Positions 9,383-20,450 of a DNA stretch of 64,000 bases are shown one piece after another (position 1 is the stretch's first letter; each line of letters begins with the position of its first letter). The stretch comes from Paenibacillus sedimenti (GTDB taxonomy: Bacteria > Bacillota > Bacilli > Paenibacillales > NBRC-103111), in assembly GCF_014534655.1 (NCBI RefSeq), contig NZ_JACVVD010000003.1, positions 558,001-622,000 of the forward strand, given 5' to 3'. The notes beneath the pieces were generated by a model. It was not told the DNA's origin, did no database searches, and saw only the letters and a program-made list of their open reading frames with translations. The position numbers and the translations under genes are program-made.

Positions 9383-9397
9383 GAGTAGAGCCCTCCG

Positions 9398-10471
9398 CTA
9401 ATCAATAATAAGAAAATCTTTGGTAGAATGGGTGAGTATTTTAATGCCGGTGTCGGTAATCACGACGTCGTCCTCGATTCTAACTCCGCCAAAGTCGGGG
9501 AGATAGATGCCAGGTTCAACGGTAACAACCATGCCGGGAGTTAAAATCATGTCTTCTGTCTTCGACAAACGCGGAGATTCATGAACCTCCATACCTAAAC
9601 CGTGACCGGTACCGTGTCCGAAGTAATCGCCATAGCCGTGCTTCACGATTACATCACGGGCAAAAGCGTCGCCTTCGCTGCCCTTAATACCTGGCTTTAA
9701 GTTTGCCAAGCAATTGAGCTGTGCTTCCAGAACAATATCATAAATCTCTTTATGCTTGTCCGTCGGCTTGCCTAACATTACTGTTCTCGTAATATCGGAG
9801 CAGTATCCTTTATAATACGCGCCAAAATCCAATTTGACAAATTCATTTCCTTGCAAGACCCGATTACTCGCTTTGCCGTGCGGCAGAGCAGAACGTTCGC
9901 CTGAAGCGACTATCGTTTCGAATGAGGTCGATGTACCGCCATTTTTGCGGATAAACATCTCGATTTCGAGGGCTATTTCTTTCTCCACAGCACCTGGTCT
10001 AAGGAAAGACAAAATATGTGAAAACGTTTGATCCGCCAAATCAGCGGCTTCTTGCATAATTTGCAGTTCGCCCTCATCTTTGATGATACGAATCTGCTCC
10101 ACAATGCGGCTCGTCGGCACGAATTCGATACCCGATAGACCAGCTTGATAGCTAAGATAATCACCGTAAGTAACATTAGCCTGCTCGAAACCAAGCTTCG
10201 AAATGCCTTGCTGCTGCAGCAAATCTTTTACAGATTCGATCATATTAGGCTTATGTTCAATAATTTCGAAATGCTTTGCTTGCTGAGGTGCTTGCGTCAT
10301 ATAACGAAAGTCAGTTAATAATATGGCCCGATCCATCGTAATGACAATATAGCCGGAAGAACCTGTGAAGCCCGATACGTATGTACGATTATAAGCGTTT
10401 GTGATGAGCAGTGCCGGCAAATCTTGCTGCTGCATAACTTTTCTTAAACGTTCAATGCGTTTCTCCTGCAT
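9398..10471 (-). CDS. Xaa-Pro aminopeptidase / proline dipeptidase family (M24), YqhT-like
   Basis: A 357-residue metallopeptidase with an N-terminal creatinase-like domain and a C-terminal pita-bread domain. The metal-ligand segments are all visible: KLDFGAYYKGYCSDITRT (two Asp), GTGHGLGMEVHE (His), TVEPGIYLP and RIEDDVVIT (two Glu). It releases residues before proline. The ATG at 10471 was chosen because GGTGA lies six bases ahead; GTG and TTG codons 9-12 bases upstream are alternatives. Its place before efp, whose product helps translate proline runs, is conserved in Bacillota. Confidence 0.92.
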   Translation of the reverse strand: MQEKRIERLRKVMQQQDLPALLITNAYNRTYVSGFTGSSGYIVITMDRAILLTDFRYMTQAPQQAKHFEIIEHKPNMIESVKDLLQQQGISKLGFEQANVTYGDYLSYQAGLSGIEFVPTSRIVEQIRIIKDEGELQIMQEAADLADQTFSHILSFLRPGAVEKEIALEIEMFIRKNGGTSTSFETIVASGERSALPHGKASNRVLQGNEFVKLDFGAYYKGYCSDITRTVMLGKPTDKHKEIYDIVLEAQLNCLANLKPGIKGSEGDAFARDVIVKHGYGDYFGHGTGHGLGMEVHESPRLSKTEDMILTPGMVVTVEPGIYLPDFGGVRIEDDVVITDTGIKILTHSTKDFLIID

Positions 10472-10489
10472 CCAAATCACCAATCTTTC

Positions 10490-10921
10490 TCACATGTGAG
10501 GTACTAACGCTCTTAAACCTAATTCATAGCTCGCTGATCCAAAACCGCAAATTTGTCCTATAACCACTGGTGCAGTCACGGAAGTATGACGAAATTCTTC
10601 GCGTTTGTGGATGTTCGAGAGATGAACTTCCACCGTTGGCAACTGCACCGTTGCCAGCGCATCGCGGATCGCATAACTGTAATGTGTAAAAGCGCCGGGA
10701 TTGATGAGAATGCCGTCCTTGGTGCCGAATGCCTCATGAATTTTATCGATGATGGCACCTTCATGATTGGACTGGAAGCTCTCGAGTTCGATCGACAACT
10801 CTTTGGCAAGTTCATTCAAACCATGGAGAATGGCACCCAGCGATGCCGTTCCATAGATCCCAGGCTCTCTGACGCCGAGCATATTTAAGTTCGGACCGTT
10901 AATGACCAGGACCTTCTTCAA
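10490..10921 (-). CDS. aroQ: 3-dehydroquinate dehydratase, type II
   Basis: A 143-residue type II dehydroquinase, third step of the shikimate pathway. Seen are [11 protein letters not shown] (with the active-site loop Arg in GVREPG), [31 protein letters not shown] and the conserved end. Family length is about 145. The start is taken as TTG at 10921 with GGGGG seven bases upstream, giving the standard beginning [10 protein letters not shown]; an in-frame start at 11008 would add 29 unlikely residues. It lies 18 bases ahead of the aminopeptidase gene. Confidence 0.95.
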   Translation of the reverse strand: MKKVLVINGPNLNMLGVREPGIYGTASLGAILHGLNELAKELSIELESFQSNHEGAIIDKIHEAFGTKDGILINPGAFTHYSYAIRDALATVQLPTVEVHLSNIHKREEFRHTSVTAPVVIGQICGFGSASYELGLRALVPHM

Positions 10922-11046
10922 TTGGGAACCCCCTAAGATTTTTGCTTCAGCAAAACTTTCTTCGTAAGCGTTACTGTGTTTCCAGAGGATAACTATCTTC
11001 GCAAGCATTTGCTTGAGTTTTTAACTTAGCTATTTTACCATAACTT

Positions 11047-11529
11047 TCATGTCTTGTGTATAGGTTCTCTCGCTCTTTCATCCGTGTATTCAACTGCAAT
11101 GGAATAACCAATGAACATACCCCAAACAAGGAATAGACAGAAATCGCTTATAACAGAGTTTAAATCCAAGTCATCAATCCAATATGTCATGCCGGCTAAC
11201 GGACCAATCAGTAAATAAAGAGCACACCACCAAATTGCGCCGTAAGCGATTCCCCACCATGGCCCCTGCAATCTCCAAAGTGTTACCATATATAAGTATG
11301 CCGCAACAATTGAAAATAGCGTGAAGAATCCCCAACCAATGAGCGTTCCCTGCCAAGTAAGCAGAAAATCATGTTTAAAAAACGGTTCGACGAGAAACCC
11401 GATGACAATTTTCGTGAATTTCAGATATTGTTCGACAATTTTCAAAGCTCCCAAGATCAATCCGGCAAAAAAGCCGATATAGAGAGCAAAAAGCCATCGA
11501 TTAGTTTTGATCATAACATTCTCACTCAT
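11047..11529 (-). CDS. yqhR: YqhR-like membrane protein
   Basis: A 160-residue protein with four predicted membrane helices (around residues 12-35, 58-80, 92-112 and 128-148 from the ATG at 11529). GAGGGAG lies just ahead of that ATG; an upstream in-frame start was rejected for lack of a site. Identity rests on sequence character and the conserved order aroQ-yqhR-yqhQ. The family has no known function. Confidence 0.82.
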   Translation of the reverse strand: MSENVMIKTNRWLFALYIGFFAGLILGALKIVEQYLKFTKIVIGFLVEPFFKHDFLLTWQGTLIGWGFFTLFSIVAAYLYMVTLWRLQGPWWGIAYGAIWWCALYLLIGPLAGMTYWIDDLDLNSVISDFCLFLVWGMFIGYSIAVEYTDERAREPIHKT

Positions 11530-11675
11530 GATACTCCCTCTTCCTTTCTCTGCACGAGCTGTTCGCAACTTCCTTAACAGGAATAGTATGTTCTACCTCC
11601 ATCGGTAGCATTCAAACCGCGAATCCGTTACAATGAGGAAGTAGATAAAGAGCATAGATAAAGAAGGTGGATGAA

Positions 11676-12620
11676 TTGGCAGAACAAAACAGTATATACG
11701 GAGGACAAGCCGTCATCGAAGGCGTCATGTTCGCAGGAAAAAATGTGCATGTTACCGCAGTGCGCAAAAAAGACGGTTCCTTAGAATATTTAGAAGTGCC
11801 CAAGAAAGAAATACCATGGGTCCAAACACTTAAAAAAATCCCGTTTATACGCGGAATTGTCGGAATTATCGAATCCAGCGCAAAAGGCGCGCAGCATTTG
11901 AACTTTTCTGCCGAAACTTTCGCCGAACAAGAAGGCGATGAGCAGGAAGCGCCGAAAAAAGAAGAGAAACCCGGTTTTTTCTCTAATATCTCGATGTTCC
12001 TTGGCGTTGCTGTCGTTGGTGTCCTCTCCTTCCTATTCGGTAAATTTGTATTTACGCTGGTTCCCGCTATCATTGAACAGTTTTTGTTTCAAAATGTATT
12101 TAGCAATCCAATTCTTCATAATCTTATAGAAGGCGTTATTAAAATCATTTTGCTTGTCGGCTACATTTACTTTATTTCCCTTACGCCGATGATCAAAAGA
12201 CTATTCCAATATCATGGAGCCGAGCACAAAGTCATCAGCGCCTACGAGGCTGGCGTCGAGCTTACGGTCAGCAACGTGCAGAAGTTTAATACGCTGCATT
12301 ATCGCTGCGGCAGCAGTTTTATCGTGTTTACCGTTATCGTCGGAGTTGTGATTTATTCCTTCTTTCAATATGACGGATATGTTGAACGCATTGTTCAGCG
12401 TTTGTTGCTTTTACCGGTTGTAATTGGCGTCTCATATGAAGTGCTGCGCTTCACCAATTCATTGCGTGATACGCCTGTGCTTCGTGTATTGGGTTACCCC
12501 GGCCTGTGGCTTCAGCTGCTGACAACCAAAGAACCCGAGGACAGCCAAGTAGAAGTATCCATCGCCTCATTTAACCGTATGCGCGAAGCGGAACAAAGAA
12601 TTATGGAGGGACGGGCATGA
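11676..12620 (+). CDS. yqhQ: DUF1385 membrane protein, YqhQ-like
   Basis: A 314-residue protein with the family opening YGGQAVIEGVMFAG, several membrane helices, and the conserved HGAEHKVISAYE and LHYRCGSSF motifs; the His/Glu and Arg/Cys sets hint at metal or substrate binding but the activity is unknown. The start is uncertain: TTG at 11676 has AGGTGG five bases ahead, while GTG at 11667 has no room for a ribosome site. It is transcribed divergently from yqhR and overlaps yqhP by 4 bases, so the two are translationally coupled. Confidence 0.85.
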   Translation: MAEQNSIYGGQAVIEGVMFAGKNVHVTAVRKKDGSLEYLEVPKKEIPWVQTLKKIPFIRGIVGIIESSAKGAQHLNFSAETFAEQEGDEQEAPKKEEKPGFFSNISMFLGVAVVGVLSFLFGKFVFTLVPAIIEQFLFQNVFSNPILHNLIEGVIKIILLVGYIYFISLTPMIKRLFQYHGAEHKVISAYEAGVELTVSNVQKFNTLHYRCGSSFIVFTVIVGVVIYSFFQYDGYVERIVQRLLLLPVVIGVSYEVLRFTNSLRDTPVLRVLGYPGLWLQLLTTKEPEDSQVEVSIASFNRMREAEQRIMEGRA

Positions 12621-12877
12621 GAAGAAGATTTTCCAAGGCCGAGATCATTATTGCGGTGCTGATTGCGATTGGTTTGCTTGTAAGTTTGCGGACTTTATTC
12701 ATCCCCATACTCGTGCTAGGGATTATCTTCCTGATGTATAAGTTCCCGCCTTCACGTTGGAAATGGAAAGTACCGACTGGCCGTACAATGGCTAAGGGCA
12801 AAAGAAAGAGCGGGAAATTCCGTGTTATTAACGGTAACAAAGAACCAGATTCGGACGATTTCCCGAAATATCATTAA
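12617..12877 (+). CDS. yqhP: YqhP-like small membrane protein
   Basis: An 86-residue protein with one or two N-terminal membrane helices and a strongly basic C-terminal half (KWKVPTGRTMAKGKRKSGKF). The ATG overlaps the yqhQ stop, and GGAGGGACGGGC lies ahead. Placement between yqhQ and yqhO matches Bacillus. Function unknown. Confidence 0.75.
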   Translation: MRRRFSKAEIIIAVLIAIGLLVSLRTLFIPILVLGIIFLMYKFPPSRWKWKVPTGRTMAKGKRKSGKFRVINGNKEPDSDDFPKYH

Positions 12878-12888
12878 TACTCAGGCAT

Positions 12889-13851
12889 CTAACTTCTCCG
12901 ACCGAGCACATATTTCTCGTAATCTTGTTCGTACGTTTCCATCGTCCACTTGGTGAAATATTGATCGGCAGCTTTTAAACCGGAATTAAATAAGTCCATA
13001 CTTGTTTCTTTGGATAGATCAAATTGTGTATTTTGGACGCCAAGGGTTGGAATTTTTACCGTTCGAAAACGGTTTTGCTGTTCAATGTAACGTTCATCAT
13101 GGGCATCAAGCATCGTGCTGAATAACGCTTCAAACATTGTTATGGGGCCTCTGATCTTGCGGTTTTGATAATCGCTTTTACCAACCAGTTGAAAGCCGAC
13201 GACCGGAATTCGCTGCGTATTAGTTTCACGATCGAACACCCATAAAGGATAGTTGCTTAATAAACCGCCATCTACAATATAATAGAATTGTTGCTTGAAA
13301 GGCTCTGCTGCTGCAGAGCTTTTTATATTGCGGCGGATCATAACCGGATCAAAAAAATAGGGAATGCTCGTGCTCATACGCACCGCCTTAGCCACAGGAA
13401 GCTTGCGCGGGTCAATGCCGTATTGCGCGATGTCGTCCGGCAGTACCAGCAGCTTACCTTGCGTAATATCCGAAGCAATAATGCGAAGTTGATTCGGTTT
13501 TAAATCGCCAAACGTACGAATGCCTTTAGCAAGTAAGTGTAGAGATACCCACTGCTCGAGTGCCTCGCCGGAGTACAACCCTTTTTTAATCAGCAGCCGC
13601 GCGGCAGGCCCAATAATTTTCGCATTAAATATCGGGGATCTTTGCAGAAAGGATTTGAAAGGCGTTCTAAGGATCAGCTCCCTCATCTCATCACCTGTGT
13701 AACCTGCTGCCAGGAAGGCTGCTACCATCGATCCGGAGCTTGTACCCGCAACCTCATGAAACTCATATCCCCGTTGCAGCGCAGCGCTCACGCCTCCGGC
13801 GAGTGCAATCCCTTTAACGCCACCGCCTTCAAAAACGCCGTTGATCTTCAT
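12889..13851 (-). CDS. yqhO: Patatin-like phospholipase family protein, YqhO-like
   Basis: A 320-residue patatin-fold acyl hydrolase. The oxyanion loop GGGVKGIALAGG, the nucleophile elbow GTSSG (about residues 36-40) and the catalytic Asp in DGGLLSNYP are all there, so it is probably active on lipid esters. The Ser-Asp dyad order and length are usual for the RssA/YqhO group. It converges on yqhP with an 11-base gap and sits ahead of mntR in the Bacillus order. Substrate unknown. Confidence 0.9.
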   Translation of the reverse strand: MKINGVFEGGGVKGIALAGGVSAALQRGYEFHEVAGTSSGSMVAAFLAAGYTGDEMRELILRTPFKSFLQRSPIFNAKIIGPAARLLIKKGLYSGEALEQWVSLHLLAKGIRTFGDLKPNQLRIIASDITQGKLLVLPDDIAQYGIDPRKLPVAKAVRMSTSIPYFFDPVMIRRNIKSSAAAEPFKQQFYYIVDGGLLSNYPLWVFDRETNTQRIPVVGFQLVGKSDYQNRKIRGPITMFEALFSTMLDAHDERYIEQQNRFRTVKIPTLGVQNTQFDLSKETSMDLFNSGLKAADQYFTKWTMETYEQDYEKYVLGRRS

Positions 13852-13945
13852 TCCACACTCCTCCTCAGAAGCCCGGCTGCAAGTACATCAGGCTCCATTG
13901 TTCTATATGCGGAAGGAGTTTGTTTATATAACCTTTAAATTCAAC

Positions 13946-13980
13946 GAAAAAAGACAGAGCGCTGTAAGACAGCCTCTGCC
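13946..13980 (-). terminator. Rho-independent terminator after mntR
   Basis: Minus-strand hairpin GGCAGAGGCTGT / ACAGCGCTCTGTC with a 3-base loop and one internal mismatch, followed by a six-T run. It is 20 bases past the mntR stop. Confidence 0.82.
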
Positions 13981-13999
13981 TTTATAGTTAGAAAAGTCC

Positions 14000-14425
14000 T
14001 TAGCTTTCCGCTTCCATTTCTTTGCGTACTTGCAAAAGCTCGTCCATTCGATTCGGTTCGCGACGAAAATATTCCAACAACGTTTCGATACAAGTAATGG
14101 AATCCCAGCTTAGATGGTGCTCGATTCCTTCTACATCCTTATATACATTATCCTCATGGACACCAATGAGCGTAAGGAATTCCTCTAATAATTGATGGCG
14201 GTCCACTAATCGTTTGCCCATCTTCTTCCCTTTGGAGGTGAGCATAAGTCCACGATATTTTTCATAGACCAGATAATTGTCTTTATCCAGCTTTTGGATC
14301 ATTTTCGTTACGGATGAGGGATGCACCTCAAGCCCTTCAGCAATGTCGGAGACACGAGCGTAGCCTTTCTCGTCAATGAGCTTATATATTCTCTCCAGAT
14401 AGTCTTCCATGCTTGGTGTAGCCAT
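14000..14425 (-). CDS. mntR: Manganese transport regulator MntR
   Basis: A 141-residue DtxR-family repressor that blocks manganese uptake genes when Mn is plentiful. The N-terminal winged helix ([21 protein letters not shown]) is nearly that of B. subtilis MntR, and the manganese ligands Asp8, Glu11, His77, Glu99, Glu102 and His103 are all kept at the same numbers. Asp8 in particular separates MntR from iron-sensing relatives. It stands alone with its own terminator. Confidence 0.96.
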   Translation of the reverse strand: MATPSMEDYLERIYKLIDEKGYARVSDIAEGLEVHPSSVTKMIQKLDKDNYLVYEKYRGLMLTSKGKKMGKRLVDRHQLLEEFLTLIGVHEDNVYKDVEGIEHHLSWDSITCIETLLEYFRREPNRMDELLQVRKEMEAES

Positions 14426-14517
14426 CGCGTTGTTTCCCCCTGCTTCCTTTATTTCCGGTTCATAGCTTTACCTATCATAATGCATGAATACTGATACGGT
14501 CAAATATCCTGCGGGGG

Positions 14518-15231
14518 TTAGAACTTTAACCAATCAGGGGTTATAGAGTTTAGCCAGAGCGTAATTTGCGTCATTTTTCCAGTATAGAGCAGGATCGCAA
14601 TAAACACCATCAGACCCCCGCCTATTTTCATAATCGTATTGGAATAACGCAAAATCCACCGTGTCGATCCGATAAAAAACGATAAGATGAAAAATGGAAT
14701 CGCAAAACCAAGCGAATACGCGGTCGTAAGCTGAAACCATGTGCCAGGCTCCGTTGTGGCCAAAGCCAATATCGCCGATAAAATCGGTCCGATGCACGGC
14801 GACCAGCCTGCGGCAAAGCCCATTCCGATCACAACCGAACCAGCATAACCTGCCGGTCTGAACTTAATCTGCAGTTTTCGCTCCTTCATCAGCCATTGCG
14901 GTTGAAAAATGCCCAGCAGAAACAATCCCATAATAAAAATTAAAATGGCAGCGATTTGACGAAGCAAATCGCGATATTCTACGAAAAAATTGCCTAAAAA
15001 ACCGGCGGTTAAACCAAGCGCGTAAAAGATAATCGAGAAACCAACGATAAAGCTTAAAGTGTGCAGCATCGTTCTTCGGCGTACATCTGAGGATGATTGC
15101 CCGGATTTTAATTCGCTAACCGAAATTCCCGTTATGTAAGAAAGGTAAGAAGGATACAGAGGCAAGCAGCAAGGTGAAATGAAAGAAGCGATTCCAGCCC
15201 ATAACGCAATCCATAAATTTACCGAGTCCAT
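14518..15231 (-). CDS. ccdA: CcdA-like thiol-disulfide transmembrane protein
   Basis: A 237-residue, six-helix protein of the CcdA/DsbD-beta family that passes reducing power across the membrane for cytochrome c maturation or thioredoxin-like partners. The two essential cysteines appear in the helix-1 motif SPCCLPLYPSYL and in AAGWSPCIGP. The start follows the znuB stop by one base, so it is the last gene of the zinc operon. No cytochrome c biogenesis genes are adjacent; the tie to zinc uptake is noteworthy and its meaning is open. Confidence 0.9.
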   Translation of the reverse strand: MDSVNLWIALWAGIASFISPCCLPLYPSYLSYITGISVSELKSGQSSSDVRRRTMLHTLSFIVGFSIIFYALGLTAGFLGNFFVEYRDLLRQIAAILIFIMGLFLLGIFQPQWLMKERKLQIKFRPAGYAGSVVIGMGFAAGWSPCIGPILSAILALATTEPGTWFQLTTAYSLGFAIPFFILSFFIGSTRWILRYSNTIMKIGGGLMVFIAILLYTGKMTQITLWLNSITPDWLKF

Positions 15232-15232
15232 G

Positions 15233-16033
15233 TCAGATTCTCAATCCTCTTTTCATGATAATTCCGATTAATAATGCGATTAATGTGAGCACAACCGTTC
15301 CGCCTGGTGCCAAGTCCCATACTCCCGCTAAAATGAGACCGATAATGACTGCAATTTCGGAGAAAAGCACGGCTAGAAACACCGAATGCTTAAAGCTGCG
15401 GGCGATTAATAGGCTGCATGCCACCGGTATGGTCAATAGCGAGGAAACCAAGAGCGCACCTACAATTTTGATCGCGACCGAGATGACAAGAGCGGTCAGC
15501 ATCGTAATCATCATGTTATAAAATCGGAGCGGAAGTCCGCTTACGCTTGCCGCATCCTCATCGAAAAACATAAGGAAAAATTCCTTAAAATGAAACGCGA
15601 TGACACCTACGACAAGAACACATACACCGAATACAACCCACAAGTCGGTTGAATCGAGCGTATAAATACTACCGAACAGATAGCTCATGACATTCATGTT
15701 AAACCCTTTGCCAAGCGTAAAAAGCAAAGTCGCCAGCGCAACACCGCCTGACATGATGATGGCGATGGAAAGCTCAGCGTAAGTCTTATACGCTTTGCGC
15801 AGCCGTTCAATGGCAAAGGAAGCTAATAAGGCGAAAACAAGCCCCACCCCAAGCGGATACACGTTAATGAGAAAACCGAGTGCAACGCCTGCAATCGATA
15901 CATGCGCAAGCGTATCCCCAATCATCGACAATCGCCTTAGGACAAGAAAAACGCCCATCAGAGGCGCCATAAGCCCGATCAGAATACCTCCGATCAAAGC
16001 CCGCTGAAAAAAATATTCCGAAAAAATATCCAA
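15233..16033 (-). CDS. znuB: Zinc/manganese ABC transporter permease (ZnuB/AdcB family)
   Basis: A 266-residue ABC-3 family permease with about eight membrane helices and the family segments RRLSMIGDTLAHVSIAGVA and GALLVSSLLTIPVACS. It forms the channel for the metal delivered by the binding lipoprotein. The start is a TTG at 16033 with AGGAGG about five bases upstream. It follows the ATPase gene by 9 bases. Confidence 0.93.
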   Translation of the reverse strand: MDIFSEYFFQRALIGGILIGLMAPLMGVFLVLRRLSMIGDTLAHVSIAGVALGFLINVYPLGVGLVFALLASFAIERLRKAYKTYAELSIAIIMSGGVALATLLFTLGKGFNMNVMSYLFGSIYTLDSTDLWVVFGVCVLVVGVIAFHFKEFFLMFFDEDAASVSGLPLRFYNMMITMLTALVISVAIKIVGALLVSSLLTIPVACSLLIARSFKHSVFLAVLFSEIAVIIGLILAGVWDLAPGGTVVLTLIALLIGIIMKRGLRI

Positions 16034-16042
16034 GATGTCCTC

Positions 16043-16822
16043 CTATTGAACACCGATCATCTCACGAATTTGGCCGATGGAGTGAGTCAGGTTGGTCTCT
16101 CGGCAATCCTCGGGATCGTGGGTATGCTTTACATAAAATTTAATGCCGCCGCTAGACTGCTGCGGTTCCGAACCCAGATACGATTGCATCATGTCCATAT
16201 CATGAGATACCATGATGAAGGTCATATGATGATGCTGATGCATGTGCCGGATCATCCGAAAGAAGCCTGCTTGCGTCTCCGCGTCGATACCGACCGTCGG
16301 CTCGTCCAAGATAAGCAGCTCAGGGTTGTTGACGATCGCGCGCGCGAGGAAAGCGCGCTGCTGCTGTCCGCCTGACAGCTGACCGATGCGCCGGTCAGCC
16401 AGGTCCTCGATGCGCATTGCCAGCATCGCGTCTTCTGCCTTCTTAACGTCGGCCTTGGATAGGCGACGGTATACCTGCTTCTTGCTATACATCCCAGACT
16501 GAACGATTTCCCGCACTGTAGCCGGGAACAATGGGTTGAACGCATTTTTTTGAGGAACGTAACCAATACGCTCCCAGTCTCTGAATTGGCTGAGCGGACG
16601 ATCGAATAGCCGTATCTCGCCTTCAGTTGGCTTGAGAAGACCGACGAGCATTTTGAGCAGTGTCGTTTTGCCTGCGCCATTGGAGCCGATCACACCGACG
16701 AAATCCCGTTCAAGAACGTCAAAACGAAGCTTCTCTAGCACCTTTTTATGCTCATACGAAAAAGAAATGTTATCTATAGAGACAATACTGCGATGGCACG
16801 ATTGCATACTGCTGTTTTCCAT
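16043..16822 (-). CDS. znuC: Zinc ABC transporter ATP-binding protein (ZnuC/AdcC family)
   Basis: A 259-residue ABC ATPase. Walker A GSNGAGKTT (around residue 47), signature LSGGQQQR, Walker B LLILDEPTVGID and the H-loop SHD are complete. A C-terminal tail with KHTHDPEDC carries His, Asp and Cys, a feature of some metal-transport ATPases that may sense the cargo. AGGAG lies 8 bases before the ATG. It lies between the binding-protein and permease genes. Confidence 0.94.
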   Translation of the reverse strand: MENSSMQSCHRSIVSIDNISFSYEHKKVLEKLRFDVLERDFVGVIGSNGAGKTTLLKMLVGLLKPTEGEIRLFDRPLSQFRDWERIGYVPQKNAFNPLFPATVREIVQSGMYSKKQVYRRLSKADVKKAEDAMLAMRIEDLADRRIGQLSGGQQQRAFLARAIVNNPELLILDEPTVGIDAETQAGFFRMIRHMHQHHHMTFIMVSHDMDMMQSYLGSEPQQSSGGIKFYVKHTHDPEDCRETNLTHSIGQIREMIGVQ

Positions 16823-16870
16823 CTACGAAACTCCTAACTGGTTGAGTTGCCTAAGCAATACTCACTACTG

Positions 16871-17788
16871 CTATTGTAAAGCTTTCACAAGATTATTCAA
16901 ATTTTCGTCCATGATTGAAATATAATCTTCGCCTGCCCCAATTTGCTCTTCCGTCAAACCTTCCAGCGGGTTCAATACCATCGTATCTACCTTAGCATCT
17001 TTCGCTAGTGTTTTAGCAAGTTTATCTGAAACCAGTTCTTCAAAGAAAATATATTTCACTTGATGCTCTTTAATGAATTCATTCATATTTTTCAAATCCT
17101 GTGCCGTCGGCTCCGAATCAGGCGATAAGCCCATAATGGCCATTTGCGTTAAACCATAGTCACGGCAAAGATAGGCAAAAGCCTGATGGGAAACAGCAAT
17201 TTCCTTTTTGGACGTCTTGGAAAGTTCAGTTTTATAACGTGAATCCAAGTCAGCTAATTTGGCAGCGTAACTTTTAAAGTTTTGTTCATATGCAACTTTA
17301 TGGGCAGGGTCCGCTTGAATGAGCGCATCTTTAATATTATTAGCCATTTTCACGGCATTTAACGGGCTCAGCCATACATGCGGGTCAAACTCATCCTTAT
17401 TGTCGGAGGTTTTAATTAATTCAGCGCCCTTGCTTGCTTCAACAACTTTCAAAGCGGCATCTGCCGATACACTTCCAAGAAAGTCTTGCACCCAGCCTTC
17501 AAACCCCGCACCTTGGTAAACGAATACTTGTGCACTGGTCATATTTTTCATATCTTTGCTCTTCGGTGACCAATCGTGCGGCTCAACACCTGCCGGAACG
17601 AGATTTATCGCATTTACATACTCACCGCCAATATTGCGCGTAAAATCATAGAGCGGATAAAAGCTGGTGACGACATTTATTTTACCTTGTACAAGCTCAG
17701 CTTTCGAGCTGGATGCACCTCCGCATCCGGATAAAACCAATAAGAAAAGAGCCAATATGGATATATACACGAAACCTTTTTTTCGCAC
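16871..17788 (-). CDS. znuA: Zinc-binding ABC transporter lipoprotein (ZnuA/AdcA family)
   Basis: A 305-residue metal-binding lipoprotein. The signal ends LSGC with Cys22. Cluster A-I features include VPAGVEPHDW (first His), DPHVWLSPLNA (second His) and VSHQAFAYLCRDYG (third His); the long His-rich loop of many zinc proteins is absent, so manganese is a possible but less likely cargo. The start is GTG at 17788 with GGGGG nine bases ahead. First gene of znuA-znuC-znuB-ccdA, preceded by a good sigma-A promoter and a Zur-like site. Confidence 0.92.
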   Translation of the reverse strand: MRKKGFVYISILALFLLVLSGCGGASSSKAELVQGKINVVTSFYPLYDFTRNIGGEYVNAINLVPAGVEPHDWSPKSKDMKNMTSAQVFVYQGAGFEGWVQDFLGSVSADAALKVVEASKGAELIKTSDNKDEFDPHVWLSPLNAVKMANNIKDALIQADPAHKVAYEQNFKSYAAKLADLDSRYKTELSKTSKKEIAVSHQAFAYLCRDYGLTQMAIMGLSPDSEPTAQDLKNMNEFIKEHQVKYIFFEELVSDKLAKTLAKDAKVDTMVLNPLEGLTEEQIGAGEDYISIMDENLNNLVKALQ

Positions 17789-17817
17789 GATAATAATCCC
17801 CCTGCTACAATCTAAAT

Positions 17818-17838
17818 CGTAATTTTTTTTATTAACGA
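17818..17838 (-). promoter_or_regulatory. znuA: Zur/Fur-family-like operator of the zinc operon
   Basis: TCGTAAT (17818-17824) and ATTAACGA (17831-17838) face each other across an A/T run just past the -10 box, between promoter and znuA. The half-site TCGTAAT equals that of Bacillus Zur boxes, but the arms are further apart than the standard 7-1-7 layout and one arm has an extra base, so the call is tentative. Confidence 0.45.
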
Positions 17839-17843
17839 AATTG

Positions 17844-17873
17844 ATTATACGAGCAAGCCTTCCATGATGTCAA
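17844..17873 (-). promoter_or_regulatory. Sigma-A promoter of znuA operon
   Basis: On the minus strand TTGACA (17868-17873) and TATAAT (17844-17849) are separated by 18 bases, about 56 bases before the znuA start. Both hexamers match the consensus exactly. Confidence 0.8.
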
Positions 17874-17913
17874 TACAATCGATCTTCAACTCTGTAGAAT
17901 TTTCAACAATATG

Positions 17914-17939
17914 AAAAAACCACCTGTGATTGTTCACAG
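17914..17939 (-). terminator. Terminator after small lipoprotein gene
   Basis: CTGTGA-ACAA-TCACAG hairpin on the minus strand, followed by GTGG and six T, 19 bases after the stop of the small lipoprotein gene. Confidence 0.7.
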
Positions 17940-17958
17940 AATGGCTATAGTTTGATCG

Positions 17959-18243
17959 TCATTTGTCGCTTTCTTCTTTCAGTTTCTTATACCGCTCTTC
18001 AGATTGCTTGATCATCTTTTTATCCTGCTCGATCTGATATTTGATGATCTCTTGGTATATGTCATATTGCTTCTGTAGCTCCTGGTCAATTACACTTTCT
18101 TTTCCCTTACCGCTTTGTGCTTTCTGTTGTTTCGGGTCCTCTTTCTTTTTGGCGGCATCGCATCCACCAAGTAAATTACAAGCTGTAAGCAATACTAAAA
18201 GCCCGGCGACATTCATTAATTTCGCGAAAAATATAACGTTCAT
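17959..18243 (-). CDS. Small charged lipoprotein of unknown function
   Basis: A 94-residue protein with an N-terminal hydrophobic segment and two possible lipoprotein cysteines (LTAC and LGGC), then a Lys/Glu/Gln-rich remainder likely to form a coiled coil (KYQIEQDKKMIKQSEERYKK). The ATG at 18243 has GGAG eight bases upstream; the upstream GTG overlaps that site. It has its own terminator and sits alone between metG and znuA. I do not recognise a named family. Confidence 0.65.
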   Translation of the reverse strand: MNVIFFAKLMNVAGLLVLLTACNLLGGCDAAKKKEDPKQQKAQSGKGKESVIDQELQKQYDIYQEIIKYQIEQDKKMIKQSEERYKKLKEESDK

Positions 18244-18303
18244 GTGCCACACTCCGTTGTTTCTTTTTTCATTAGGATGCCCAGATTAAGAAAAAAGCCC
18301 CGC

Positions 18304-18336
18304 AAAAAAAAACCAATTCCATAAAACCGGAATTGG
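18304..18336 (-). terminator. Terminator after metG
   Basis: CCAATTCC / GGAATTGG 8-bp stem with an 8-base loop on the minus strand, followed by nine T; 14 bases past the metG stop. Confidence 0.88.
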
Positions 18337-18350
18337 GATGTGTGTCGACC

Positions 18351-20360
<2,010 letters not shown>

Positions 20361-20450
20361 CTAATGTTCACTTGGGGCCCCCGCAAAGTAATAGGAATAT
20401 GCTTCAGAACTTGGCGTCACTTTGTGGGGTATTCAAATAATTAACAACAC

